A stretch of DNA of 64,000 bases from Bacteroidales bacterium (GTDB lineage Bacteria > Bacteroidota > Bacteroidia > Bacteroidales > P3), in NCBI GenBank assembly GCA_017530105.1, contig JAFXMW010000080.1, forward strand, positions 1-64,000, written 5' to 3'. The translations under genes and the position numbers were made by a program. Below the pieces are notes generated by a model. That model did not search any database, had not been told where the DNA came from, and saw nothing but the letters and a program-made list of their open reading frames with translations. Every line of letters starts with the position of its first letter. The first letter of the stretch is position 1. Positions 18,453 through 27,071 of this stretch are shown here, one piece after another.

Positions 18453-18863
18453 ATGGATTCAAACATCAATATTAAACAAGGTTTCGGCAACATAAAGTTC
18501 GATATGCCGATAGAAGAAGTTGTCGCTATCCTTGGAGAACCGAATGAGGTTGAAACAATCGAAAACGCCACAGACGAAACCACAACAGTACTCAGATACG
18601 ACAATACCCTTACACTTTTCTTTGAGGGAGACGACCCTGTGCTTTCATGTATTGATATTGTCGACGAAAAATCCACCTTGTTTGGGCACAAGATATTCGA
18701 AATGAATGAAAAAGAAATTGTAAAATTAATGGTTGCCAACCATTATTTTGAACAAGACGTGGACAATGAAGAGTGGGGAGAACGCCGGGTAACTTTTGGT
18801 GAGGGAAATGTTGATTTTTACTTTGACGAGGATGATTTGCTGTCAGTTATTATCGGCAAGTAG
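18453..18863 (+). CDS. Small acidic protein of unknown function
   Basis: A 136-residue, strongly acidic soluble protein without signal peptide. The opening GFGNIKFDMPIEEVVAILGEP (about 11-31) has the layout of SmpA/BLIP-like modules, in which a short strand is followed by a helix and a LG-x-P turn; this is a resemblance only. The rest alternates strands and acidic turns (WGERRVTFGEGNVDFYFDEDD). Start chosen by position after the promoter box. The stop overlaps the GTG start of the WbqC-like gene by one base, so the two are translationally coupled if that start is used. Confidence 0.75.
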   Translation: MDSNINIKQGFGNIKFDMPIEEVVAILGEPNEVETIENATDETTTVLRYDNTLTLFFEGDDPVLSCIDIVDEKSTLFGHKIFEMNEKEIVKLMVANHYFEQDVDNEEWGERRVTFGEGNVDFYFDEDDLLSVIIGK

Positions 18864-19489
18864 TGCCTATGGTACATAATACACCTTTATTATCAACAGC
18901 TTACCTCCCATCTGTTCAATATATGGCTTGTCTGGCCAAATATACAACCGTATATATTGAGCAACATGAGACCTTTCCAAAACAGACATTCCGAAACCGC
19001 ACCTTGATTGCAACGGGGAACGGACCTCTTATGCTCAATGTTCCCGTGTCACGCCCTCAAGGCAACCACACCCAAACAGGCAATATCACTGTCAGTTACC
19101 ATGAGCCTTGGAATATCCGCCATTGGAGGGCAATTGTATCTGCATATAATGCTGCCCCTTATTTCTTATACTATCGTGACGGTTTTGAAGAAATTCTTTC
19201 ACAGCATTTTTCACTACTTTCAGAACTAAACGATGCTTTACTACGGTATATTCTATGTAAACTGAAAATAAAATGTAAGGTTATTTATACAACTGATTAC
19301 CAGTCACCAGACAATATCCAACTGGATTATCGGAATTCTATGACATCAAAAAAAAAACCATTTGACTTTAAAATGCCTCCTTACAGTCAAGTATTTGATA
19401 CTCGACATGGTTTCATCCCCAACTTAAGTGTAATTGACCTCCTCTTTAACCTTGGTCCCGAATCAAAAAACTATTTACAGGCTCTTTGA
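18863..19489 (+). CDS. WbqC family protein
   Basis: A 208-residue protein matching the WbqC-like family: LLSTAYLPSVQYMACLAKY near the start, then RNRTLIATGNGPLMLNVPVS and the PYFLYYRDGFEEIL segment, with an end rich in aromatic residues. WbqC proteins are often found in O-antigen or surface-polysaccharide loci and have been proposed to act in sugar modification, but the biochemical role is unsettled. Here it is next to no glycan genes. The start may be the GTG at 18863 or the ATG two codons later. It is read with the small acidic protein from the promoter at 18423. Confidence 0.85.
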   Translation: MPMVHNTPLLSTAYLPSVQYMACLAKYTTVYIEQHETFPKQTFRNRTLIATGNGPLMLNVPVSRPQGNHTQTGNITVSYHEPWNIRHWRAIVSAYNAAPYFLYYRDGFEEILSQHFSLLSELNDALLRYILCKLKIKCKVIYTTDYQSPDNIQLDYRNSMTSKKKPFDFKMPPYSQVFDTRHGFIPNLSVIDLLFNLGPESKNYLQAL

Positions 19490-19607
19490 CGATGGTTGTT
19501 ACCATCATAAAAAAGCACACCTTTCACACCATTAATAATAAGGTCTTTTGCCAATAACAATCGTGAGATAAATGTCGAAATAATAGACATAATTCACATA
19601 GAACATG

Positions 19608-21527
19608 TTATTTAGTTGTTCCGTTTCTTGTGAAACATGAGTCTGATTTCAACTGTTGCATATAAATTATCAACACCGAAATATCAGCTGGAGAGACTCC
19701 ACTAATCCTTGATGCCTGGCCAATAGTTCGAGGTTGCATTTTACTCAGTTTTTCTCTTGCCTCATATGAAAGCGACTGAAGTGAGAAATAGTCAAATTCT
19801 GAAGGCAACGAAATATCCTCAAATTTGAGAATTCGATTGGCAACATCTCTTTCCTTCTCTATGTATCGTTGGTATTTCAGCAATATCTCTGTTGCCATGA
19901 CCACATCCGACTTGATATATTCTGGCAACATATCAACTTGAGCCTTTAATTTTGCAGAAATCGAAATCAGGTTTTCCATACTGATTTCTGGACGCAAAAG
20001 TAGATTTACTAATTTTACTCTCTGCTGAAGAGACGGAGTATTAAGCTTTTCGAGAAGGTCATTTGCCTCACTGGGTAAAACAGGTATTTCTGTGACTGTT
20101 TGGACGAGACTATCGGTAAATCGGGACTTCTCCTCTACCCTACTCATCCGCTCACTGGATGCGAGACCTAAATCGTATGATAATGGCGTTAGACGAGTGT
20201 CAGCATTGTCTTGACGGAGCAGGATACGATACTCCGCTCTTGATGTGAACATTCTGTATGGTTCATCGACCCCTTTTGTTACTAAATCATCAATAAGGAC
20301 ACCTATGTAAGCTTGGGTGCGGTTTAAAACAAACGAGGGTCTGCCTTTAAGTTTGAGTACAGCATTGATACCCGCCATGAGTCCCTGACAAGCAGCCTCC
20401 TCATAACCAGTGGTACCATTAATTTGACCGGCAAAATAGAGATTTTCGACCAATTTTGTTTCAAGGGTATATTTCAATTGAGTCGGCGGGAAATAGTCAT
20501 ATTCTATTGCATAGCCTGGCTTGAGGATTCTTGCATGCTCAAAACCTTGAATAGTGCGGAGGGCGTTTAGTTGCACTTCGAGTGGAAGTGAAGAGGAAAA
20601 GCCATTGAGATAATATGAGTGCGTGGACCAGCCTTCTGGTTCGACAAAGAGCTGATGGCGGTCTTTTCCAGCAAAGCGCACAATCTTATCTTCTATTGAA
20701 GGGCAGTAGCGCGGACCATGTCCTTGGATTCGGCCGGTGTAGAGCGGAGAGTGAGCGAACCCTGAGCGAAGGATGGAATGAGTTTGTTCGCTGGTATAGG
20801 CCAAGTAGCAAGGACGCTGTTTAGCCAATGGAAGGGTGTCGGTATAGGAGAATTTGCCTGGTTTGGCATCTCCTGGTTGTTGCGTTAGTTTATCAAAGTC
20901 AATCGTACGTCCATCTATTCGGACAGGGGTTCCTGTCTTGAGCCTTTCAACAACGAAACCAAAGTCACGCAATCTATCGGAAAGTCCTTCTGCGGACTTC
21001 TCCCCTATCCTACCACCCGACCAAGTAGAGTCACCAATATATATAGTGCCATTTAAAAAAGTTCCATTTGTTAGTATAACTGCTTTAGCAGAAATATCCA
21101 AACCTAAACGGGTGCGCACTCCTGATACTTTTCCACTTTCAAAGATTAAGTCAATCACTTCATCTTGCCATATTGAAAGATTAGGAGTATTTTCCAACAC
21201 TTTTCTCCAATTAAGAGAGAATTGCACCTTGTCGCTCTGAGCCCGTGGACTCCACATAGCAGGACCTTTTGACAGGTTGAGCATTCGGAACTGAATCATT
21301 GACTGATCCGTGACAATGCCTGAGTATCCTCCAAGTGCATCAATCTCTCTTACTATTTGACCTTTAGCCACTCCACCCATTGCAGGGTTACAAGACATTT
21401 GACATATTGTGTCGATATTAAGAGTAATGAGTAGCGTTTTGGCACCAAGGTTAGCCGCTGCAGCGGATGCCTCGGCACCAGCATGACCACCACCTACAAC
21501 AATGACATCATATTGAGGACTATTCAT
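19608..21527 (-). CDS. mnmG: tRNA uridine-5-carboxymethylaminomethyl(34) synthesis enzyme MnmG
   Basis: A 639-residue FAD protein (GidA) that with MnmE adds carboxymethylaminomethyl to the wobble uridine of several tRNAs. The N terminus has [16 protein letters not shown] at about 10-25 for FAD; further motifs are [33 protein letters not shown] and the C-terminal YIKSDVV...KYQRYIEKE region. Length is standard. mnmG lies close to the origin in many bacteria; here a probable origin is 12 kb to the right. Degenerate parS-like sites sit in its last codons and just upstream. It follows ybeY by 85 bases on the same strand. Confidence 0.97.
   Translation of the reverse strand: MNSPQYDVIVVGGGHAGAEASAAAANLGAKTLLITLNIDTICQMSCNPAMGGVAKGQIVREIDALGGYSGIVTDQSMIQFRMLNLSKGPAMWSPRAQSDKVQFSLNWRKVLENTPNLSIWQDEVIDLIFESGKVSGVRTRLGLDISAKAVILTNGTFLNGTIYIGDSTWSGGRIGEKSAEGLSDRLRDFGFVVERLKTGTPVRIDGRTIDFDKLTQQPGDAKPGKFSYTDTLPLAKQRPCYLAYTSEQTHSILRSGFAHSPLYTGRIQGHGPRYCPSIEDKIVRFAGKDRHQLFVEPEGWSTHSYYLNGFSSSLPLEVQLNALRTIQGFEHARILKPGYAIEYDYFPPTQLKYTLETKLVENLYFAGQINGTTGYEEAACQGLMAGINAVLKLKGRPSFVLNRTQAYIGVLIDDLVTKGVDEPYRMFTSRAEYRILLRQDNADTRLTPLSYDLGLASSERMSRVEEKSRFTDSLVQTVTEIPVLPSEANDLLEKLNTPSLQQRVKLVNLLLRPEISMENLISISAKLKAQVDMLPEYIKSDVVMATEILLKYQRYIEKERDVANRILKFEDISLPSEFDYFSLQSLSYEAREKLSKMQPRTIGQASRISGVSPADISVLIIYMQQLKSDSCFTRNGTTK
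19622..19637. promoter_or_regulatory. Degenerate parS-like site at the 3' end of mnmG
   Basis: CGTTTCTTGTGAAACA differs from the parS palindrome TGTTTCACGTGAAACA at three of 16 positions. An exact TTATCAACA box is 30 bases away at 19667-19675. Binding by ParB is unproven. Confidence 0.35.
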
Positions 21528-21590
21528 AATGAGAATAAATTAGACATTGGTGAGGATATTTGAGAACAATAGGGTAGGGGAGGGAATGGA

Positions 21591-21606
21591 TGTTTCATGA
21601 GAAACA
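21591..21606. promoter_or_regulatory. Degenerate parS-like site upstream of mnmG
   Basis: TGTTTCATGAGAAACA differs from the parS palindrome at two positions, both in the core. It lies in the gap between ybeY and mnmG, where no coding constraint explains it. Confidence 0.4.
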
Positions 21607-21612
21607 GTATAT

Positions 21613-22038
21613 TTAAATGATTGTTTTCCATAATGCTAAAGCATTGTTTTCGCGATTTCTCATTTCGGCTGCATCGATATCAGTCTTATCGCCCTGACCT
21701 AATAGATGAAGTATACCATGGATAATGACCCTTAGAAGTTCTTGTTCAAAGGAGGTGTTGAATATTGCAGAATTTTCTTTTACACGATCAACGCTAATCA
21801 TTATATCTCCAGATATAACATCACCTTCAACATAATCGAATGTGATTATGTCGGTATATGTATCATGGTTGAGAAAGGTCTGATTGGCTGATAGGACATA
21901 GTCATCATCACAAAACAGGTACGATATTACACCGACTCGTTTCCCTTGATTGGATATTACACAGGTTATCCATTTCTTGAGGAGTGTTTCACTCGGAAGA
22001 GTTAAATTTTCGATTTGTTGTGAAAATGTGATGGCCAT
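21613..22038 (-). CDS. ybeY: Endoribonuclease YbeY
   Basis: A 141-residue zinc-dependent RNase that matures the 3' end of 16S rRNA and takes part in ribosome quality control. The signature is HGILHLLGQGDK near 110-121. The first two His ligands are present, while the usual third His of the H-G-x-x-H-L-x-G-Y-D-H motif is Asp here, as in the Bacteroidota form that reads GYKDK. TYTDIITFDY and the short sequence GDIMIS also fit the family. Gene order ybeY-mnmG, with an ATPase-like gene and a DUF4175 gene upstream, is common in the phylum. Confidence 0.92.
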   Translation of the reverse strand: MAITFSQQIENLTLPSETLLKKWITCVISNQGKRVGVISYLFCDDDYVLSANQTFLNHDTYTDIITFDYVEGDVISGDIMISVDRVKENSAIFNTSFEQELLRVIIHGILHLLGQGDKTDIDAAEMRNRENNALALWKTII

Positions 22039-22210
22039 GATGAACTATTTCTGCAGTGGGTTGGGTAAAATGATTATTTGATTATTATGATTGTTATCAA
22101 AAATTCATACAGAATGTACGTTATATCAATAATATACCGCAAAAATCCTATTATAATTGGTCATTTTGAATGCGATATTTTCTGATTGGCAGGGTAGCAA
22201 TACAATAGGA

Positions 22211-22687
22211 TTAAATCTCGTTGAGTTGTTGAAAAGATTTGTAACTATGCTTTGATTCAACCTTTACTGGTTGGTAGAATTTGTCAAGAATATTTTTGCG
22301 TCTCTCGGATTCGCTATGACTAATTCCATGGAAAAAGAATTGAAGTTGGATAGATTGATTCGAAACAGAGATGCCATCGGCTAAACAACTGACTAAAGAT
22401 AATACGTCGGGGGGAAGAATAGGGGAGATGGGGTTCGAAGTATCTCCGTGTTGCTTTTGATCATTAGGAATTGCTATGTTGAAAAAGACACCATCGCAAG
22501 AATGATTGCATGAAATCAATAACGATGTCTCGGGATAGTTTTGGAGCAGAGACTGTATGGTGGCAAGAACGGGTACAGAGACGATAGCGTGATATTTAGC
22601 AAGGTTATTATTGTAACAAACCGAAGCCACTAAATCCTCAACTTGACAAAGAGACGTGCTACCTACTTGTATGACAATATTATCCAT
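22211..22687 (-). CDS. Small protein of unknown function, possibly ATPase-like
   Basis: A 158-residue soluble protein. I cannot identify it from motifs. It has an N-terminal strand-helix (VQVGSTSLCQVEDLVASVCYNN), a middle strand LLISCNHSCDGVFFNIAIP, then LVSCLADGISVSNQSIQLQFFFHGIS, which places strand pairs as a diverged GHKL-type (anti-sigma-factor kinase) domain would. In related genomes a small ATP-binding protein often stands between DUF4175 and ybeY, and this gene has that place, so the family is likely but diverged. It lies 172 bases before ybeY and 42 bases after the DUF4175 gene. Confidence 0.55.
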   Translation of the reverse strand: MDNIVIQVGSTSLCQVEDLVASVCYNNNLAKYHAIVSVPVLATIQSLLQNYPETSLLISCNHSCDGVFFNIAIPNDQKQHGDTSNPISPILPPDVLSLVSCLADGISVSNQSIQLQFFFHGISHSESERRKNILDKFYQPVKVESKHSYKSFQQLNEI

Positions 22688-22729
22688 TGGTATTTTTGAA
22701 ATATTATGATTTACAAAGATACTAATTTT

Positions 22730-25700
22730 TCATAACTTGTAGAAATAATCATTCACTTTTGCTTTATAGTATGGAGAGAGAGTAGGGGGTACTACACGGA
22801 AGAAATCGGTATTATTATGCAAACGGTTGAACTTTTCGATGTCGCTTTGTGAGGGTTGATGAGGTATTTCTTTACCTTCACGGCTTTCTCTACGTTCTTC
22901 TTTTTCACGCTGCATTTCGGCTTTTTCGTGTTCTAATAGACGCGTCATGATTTGTTGCTGGCGATTGATTGTCTGCTGGGTTATAACCTTATTAACAAGC
23001 TCTGTTTCGGTTTGTTCCATTTGCTTGATGATTTGGTCGATTTCTTTTTGTAATTTTGAATTGCCAGCATCGCCTTGTTTCAATTCTTGTCCATATTCTT
23101 GCATCATACGACGTATCATCTCTTGTTGAGCGGCCATTCGTGCGAATTCTTCACTCATTTGAAAACTGGATTTATCACCTATTTTTTTACGTCCATTAGG
23201 TTTTTCTTTTCCTTGTTTGTCAAGTTGTTTCTTCAATGCCTCCATTTGTTTGTTCAACTCTTGCTGCATCTGTTTCATGGATTTGGCGGAGGGTTTGCCT
23301 TTGCCTGGCTTACTACAATTTCCTTGCTTTTTATTTCCTGGATTCTTACAACTTCCAGAGTTCTTTTTTTGCTGGTTTTGCCTCATTTGTTCTTGCATTC
23401 TGTCGAGGGATTCAGCCATGACAAGGGCAAGATTGTTGAAAGAAGTCATAGTATATTGCATTGACTGTGAGGACTGTGTGTTCTTATATGTCCCGTAGAA
23501 AGATTGATTCATTTCCAACAGACCAGACAGGGAACGCGATATGTTGTTGTTGACATCGGCAAGGTTTTTATTGATCATTTGGGCCACCGAAACCTGACGC
23601 TTAGCTATTGCCCGCAGGGAGTCTTCTACTACCTTAAAATCGTCCTTTATTTTGTTTTGAGAGCCGATTATGGACTGATATTTGGGGTCTTGAATGTAAA
23701 TGGACCGAATTTGACTGATTAACGATTCTTGATTGAACGAGAGATTAACCAGGTTCTTTAACAGATGCCTGATTAACTCGGAGTCTTCCGCCAAGTCTTG
23801 TTGTTCAACATCCTGTTGGGCTTCAGCAAGTTGTTCAGATAGTTCATCCAGCTGTTGGGCTGCATCTTTTTGTTGTTTCGATGCATCTTTGTTTTTGCCT
23901 TTACCTAAGTTATTTTCTGCTCCATGCTGGTTTTCATCAATCTTTTTCAACTGTTCCGGATTGACTTTAAAGTCAATATTTTCATCGATTTTTTTGTAAT
24001 CTGATTGGATTTGTTTTAACTCCTGTTTCAGTTGTTCAAATTGTTGAGAAGCCTCTTGTTGGTGCTTTAAAGCAGTCTCTTTGTCTTCTTTGTTTTTTGC
24101 CGTTTCTGATTCTTTTGATAGTTCTCTTTGCTTTTCAGCTAAATCCTCGGCCTTATGAATTGCATCCTCTACTCGTTTCTCCATCTCAAGGCGTTTCATT
24201 AACTCTATGTTTTGGTCAAGCTGTTTTTCAAGCTCTTCACTGTCAAGCTTTAATTTATTGAGTTGTTCTTGCACATTCTTTTTGTCTAAATCCTTCATCA
24301 ACTTCTCCATCTCCTGCATCATATTTTTCATTTCCTCATTCAAAACCTCGTTCATTAACCTGTCGAGTTCTTGTTGCTTTTGCAGGAGTTTTTCGCTTTG
24401 GTCTTTATATTTTTGTTCAAGTTGTTTATTTTCACGTAACTGCGATTGCATTTGTTGAAGCATTTTCTTTACTTCTTGCTGCTTTTTTGATAGTTCTTGG
24501 AAATCTTTCTTATCTTGCCAGTTCAGTTCCTTCTTATTCACCAGATTACGCATTAATTCACTAATATCTTCCTGCATTTTTTTCAGTTCAGACATTGACA
24601 TCTGAGCCCTTTCTTGGGCTTCATTAGAGTTACGCTCCAGGATATTATCCAGCTCTTTTTCTGTTGGTATACTCACTTCAAATTGTTGCGAGGTGGCAGA
24701 TTTGGGGCCATGAATAGCATCATTGTCCCACACTTCGAAATAATATACCAGTTTGTCTCCAGGAGATAATTCTATTTCAGACAGATTGGTTGAATAGTAA
24801 AAGTCCTGTACCGTCTCTTTAGTGATTCCAATATCAAAAGTGGATACTGACTTGACGGTAGTATCTGAGACATTGGTTTTCACCATCTTGAAAACCAACT
24901 TTGTGAACCCGTAATCATCCTTTATCCGACCGGTGAAAAACAAGCGGTCATTCGTAATAGAATCACGTGTTTCCATAACCGAAATGATAGGCGACATGTC
25001 AGCTATGGCTGAAACAGAATACTTCAAAGTGTCGGAACGCGATGCATAGCGATTAATGGCATAAAAACCATAGTTAAAAGAATGTAGAGCCCTGAATGAC
25101 AAAGACACGCGCCCGTTTTCATCCGGAGAAACAACTTTTGTCTGGTCCTCAGAAAAGAAATAAAGAGTATCGACATTACGGGTGTTGAAAAGCCATTTTA
25201 CTATGGTTCCTTCTGGCACGACAATATCGCCCTCGTTAGGCAAAGTTTCTTCTGTCTTCTGTGTGTAAGCAGGGTAGGAAATATGCGTCAGGAAATCGAC
25301 AATAGAGGGCTTTGGGATAACATTGAGAGTATACTCCGGTGAACGTACTTCTGCTGCCTGAAGAACAAAAGAACAAGACCGCTGTACAGTTTTAAAGACA
25401 TAAGAATAATGCGATTTATCTATTTTATGCATTCTGAACACATTACCTTCAATATTAATAAACGCTTCAGACGGGACTGCATCACCTTCAACCAATACCT
25501 TTAACTCAAAATCATCGTGCTGAAAAGCTTCCAAAGGGGAGGACTGCACGACAAATGAAAAGGGGGCAGGACGTTCAAAATAGGTGTTATAGTGAGCAAT
25601 ACGATGCGAAGGGGACGTAAGCAGGGTAGGGGAGACCACAAGCATAATAAGCACCACAAACAAAGGTATTGCAGCATATTTCACATACTTCTTGTTCGCT

Positions 25701-26146
25701 TTAATATCTATGGCCTGATGAAAGGGGAGAGGACTGAGCTGAGCCGTTTTCTGCTCAATGGCAGATGTAAGCAAACTATCGTCTGCACCCGTGTTTTGTT
25801 GTTGTAGTTGCAAAAGATTTAACAACTTATCTTTAATCTCAGGAAAGTGATTTCCAATAATGAGAGCGGCCTCCTCATAGGAAATAACTTTACCTAAGCG
25901 AAACATCTTCATTAATGGCAACACTACATAATATCCCAAAATCACTACTGCAGCTATCAGATAAAACCAGAAAAGAATGGCTCTCACCACGCTCCCGAAA
26001 TAACCGAAATACTCAAGTAGTGCGACTATCAAAAAAAGAGACAATAATAAGGCCAGGGAATACAATATTCCCTTTATCATCCTGTTCTTATAATATTTAC
26101 GGATGAAACGGTTGAGATTGTCAAGTATTGTGCCCGTACTTTTCAC
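22730..26146 (-). CDS. DUF4175 family large membrane-anchored coiled-coil protein
   Basis: A 1138-residue protein. Three hydrophobic segments lie near the N terminus (about 25-46, 55-76 and 152-172). A beta-rich extracytosolic part spans roughly 180-500, with DRLFFTGRIKDDYGFTKLVFKM near 390-412. Then come about 350 residues of Gln/Lys/Glu-rich coiled coil (about 510-860) and a Gln/Met-rich tail with KNSGSCKNPGNKKQGNCSK. This fits DUF4175. The function is unknown; coiled coils suggest a structural envelope role. It heads the DUF4175-(ATPase-like)-ybeY-mnmG group, read from the promoter at 26164. It is the longest gene in the window. Confidence 0.88.
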   Translation of the reverse strand: MKSTGTILDNLNRFIRKYYKNRMIKGILYSLALLLSLFLIVALLEYFGYFGSVVRAILFWFYLIAAVVILGYYVVLPLMKMFRLGKVISYEEAALIIGNHFPEIKDKLLNLLQLQQQNTGADDSLLTSAIEQKTAQLSPLPFHQAIDIKANKKYVKYAAIPLFVVLIMLVVSPTLLTSPSHRIAHYNTYFERPAPFSFVVQSSPLEAFQHDDFELKVLVEGDAVPSEAFINIEGNVFRMHKIDKSHYSYVFKTVQRSCSFVLQAAEVRSPEYTLNVIPKPSIVDFLTHISYPAYTQKTEETLPNEGDIVVPEGTIVKWLFNTRNVDTLYFFSEDQTKVVSPDENGRVSLSFRALHSFNYGFYAINRYASRSDTLKYSVSAIADMSPIISVMETRDSITNDRLFFTGRIKDDYGFTKLVFKMVKTNVSDTTVKSVSTFDIGITKETVQDFYYSTNLSEIELSPGDKLVYYFEVWDNDAIHGPKSATSQQFEVSIPTEKELDNILERNSNEAQERAQMSMSELKKMQEDISELMRNLVNKKELNWQDKKDFQELSKKQQEVKKMLQQMQSQLRENKQLEQKYKDQSEKLLQKQQELDRLMNEVLNEEMKNMMQEMEKLMKDLDKKNVQEQLNKLKLDSEELEKQLDQNIELMKRLEMEKRVEDAIHKAEDLAEKQRELSKESETAKNKEDKETALKHQQEASQQFEQLKQELKQIQSDYKKIDENIDFKVNPEQLKKIDENQHGAENNLGKGKNKDASKQQKDAAQQLDELSEQLAEAQQDVEQQDLAEDSELIRHLLKNLVNLSFNQESLISQIRSIYIQDPKYQSIIGSQNKIKDDFKVVEDSLRAIAKRQVSVAQMINKNLADVNNNISRSLSGLLEMNQSFYGTYKNTQSSQSMQYTMTSFNNLALVMAESLDRMQEQMRQNQQKKNSGSCKNPGNKKQGNCSKPGKGKPSAKSMKQMQQELNKQMEALKKQLDKQGKEKPNGRKKIGDKSSFQMSEEFARMAAQQEMIRRMMQEYGQELKQGDAGNSKLQKEIDQIIKQMEQTETELVNKVITQQTINRQQQIMTRLLEHEKAEMQREKEERRESREGKEIPHQPSQSDIEKFNRLHNNTDFFRVVPPTLSPYYKAKVNDYFYKL

Positions 26147-26163
26147 AAGTCAAAATTAACTTG

Positions 26164-26171
26164 CAAAGATA
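26164..26171 (-). promoter_or_regulatory. Promoter -7 box for the DUF4175 gene
   Basis: Reads TATCTTTG on the minus strand, 17 bases before the start codon at 26146, so the leader is very short. It is back-to-back with the SDR promoter box at 26212-26219. Confidence 0.75.
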
Positions 26172-26211
26172 CAAAAAAAAATTTGTTTATTGCCAATTCA
26201 ATTAAAAATCG

Positions 26212-26219
26212 TACCTTTG
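26212..26219 (+). promoter_or_regulatory. Promoter -7 box for the SDR gene
   Basis: TACCTTTG, an exact TAnnTTTG match, 19 bases before the start codon at 26239, with TTTG about 30 bases upstream as a possible -33 element. Confidence 0.75.
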
Positions 26220-26238
26220 CACAACAAATACAAGCACT

Positions 26239-27039
26239 ATGAACAAAGTAATAATCATTACAGGAGCCTCATCGGGATTCGGCAAATCTATTGCCGAAAG
26301 ACTGGCAAAAAAAGGACACAGAATATATGGCATCTGCCGTCGCCAAATGACCCATCCCAACATTGTCTACATGCAAGGCGACATTCGTGATACCGCACGT
26401 ATAGAACAGATTGCTAAAGAGATATATGAAAAAGAGAAAAGAATTGATGTACTGATAAACAATGCAGGGATGGGACTTGGAGGAGCCTTGGAGCTGACCA
26501 ACTGGGACGAAATCAAACTGCAAATGGAGACCAACTTCTACGGCTGTGTAAATGTCTGCCAAAAAGTACTTCCCTACATGCGCAAGCAACGCTATGGAAA
26601 AATCATTAATTTCAGCTCTATTGCCGGTATTGAAGGCATCCCCTACCAAGGGTTCTACAGCTGCTCAAAATTCGCCATAGAGGGCTTTTCTGAGGCTCTC
26701 AGCGCCGAAGTCAAACGCTTTGGTATCTCCGTTTCCATTGTCGAACCTGGCGACTTTGCCACCGGCTTCACCGCTGTCCGCACCAATTCCGATGAAACGC
26801 TGAAAGACCCCGACTACGGCCCTGTTTTCACCCAAGTCAAGGAACGCTTCGAAAAGGAGGAGATAAACGGTCTAAAGCCCGAATACATGGCAAAAAAGGT
26901 AGAGAAAATTGTCAATGCCAAGCATCCCCATCTGCGTTACTGCGTGGCCAATCTCGAACAAAAGCTTTCCGTCATTCTTAAGCGCTTTATTCCCGGCAAC
27001 TGGAATGTGGCAATACTGCGGAGCTACTACAAAAGCTAA
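26239..27039 (+). CDS. Short-chain dehydrogenase/reductase
   Basis: A 266-residue classical SDR using NAD(P)(H) to interconvert an alcohol and a ketone. The cofactor motif TGASSGFG is at 8-15, NNAG at 74-77, the catalytic Ser in INFSSIAG at about 126-127, and Tyr140-x3-Lys144 in YSCSK. The extended C terminus after residue 190 resembles the retinol-dehydrogenase or 3-ketosphinganine-reductase-like branch. A role in reducing the keto product of serine palmitoyltransferase (30729-31913) is possible but unproven. The gene is monocistronic and divergent from the DUF4175 gene. Confidence 0.92.
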   Translation: MNKVIIITGASSGFGKSIAERLAKKGHRIYGICRRQMTHPNIVYMQGDIRDTARIEQIAKEIYEKEKRIDVLINNAGMGLGGALELTNWDEIKLQMETNFYGCVNVCQKVLPYMRKQRYGKIINFSSIAGIEGIPYQGFYSCSKFAIEGFSEALSAEVKRFGISVSIVEPGDFATGFTAVRTNSDETLKDPDYGPVFTQVKERFEKEEINGLKPEYMAKKVEKIVNAKHPHLRYCVANLEQKLSVILKRFIPGNWNVAILRSYYKS

Positions 27040-27071
27040 CCGAAAGACAATCAATTCTATTCTTCATGTAG

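Noticed and set aside
19495..19530. Terminator after the WbqC-like gene (GATGGT/ACCATC hairpin)
   Set aside because: On the plus strand it is followed by A, not T, and on the minus strand no gene ends before it.
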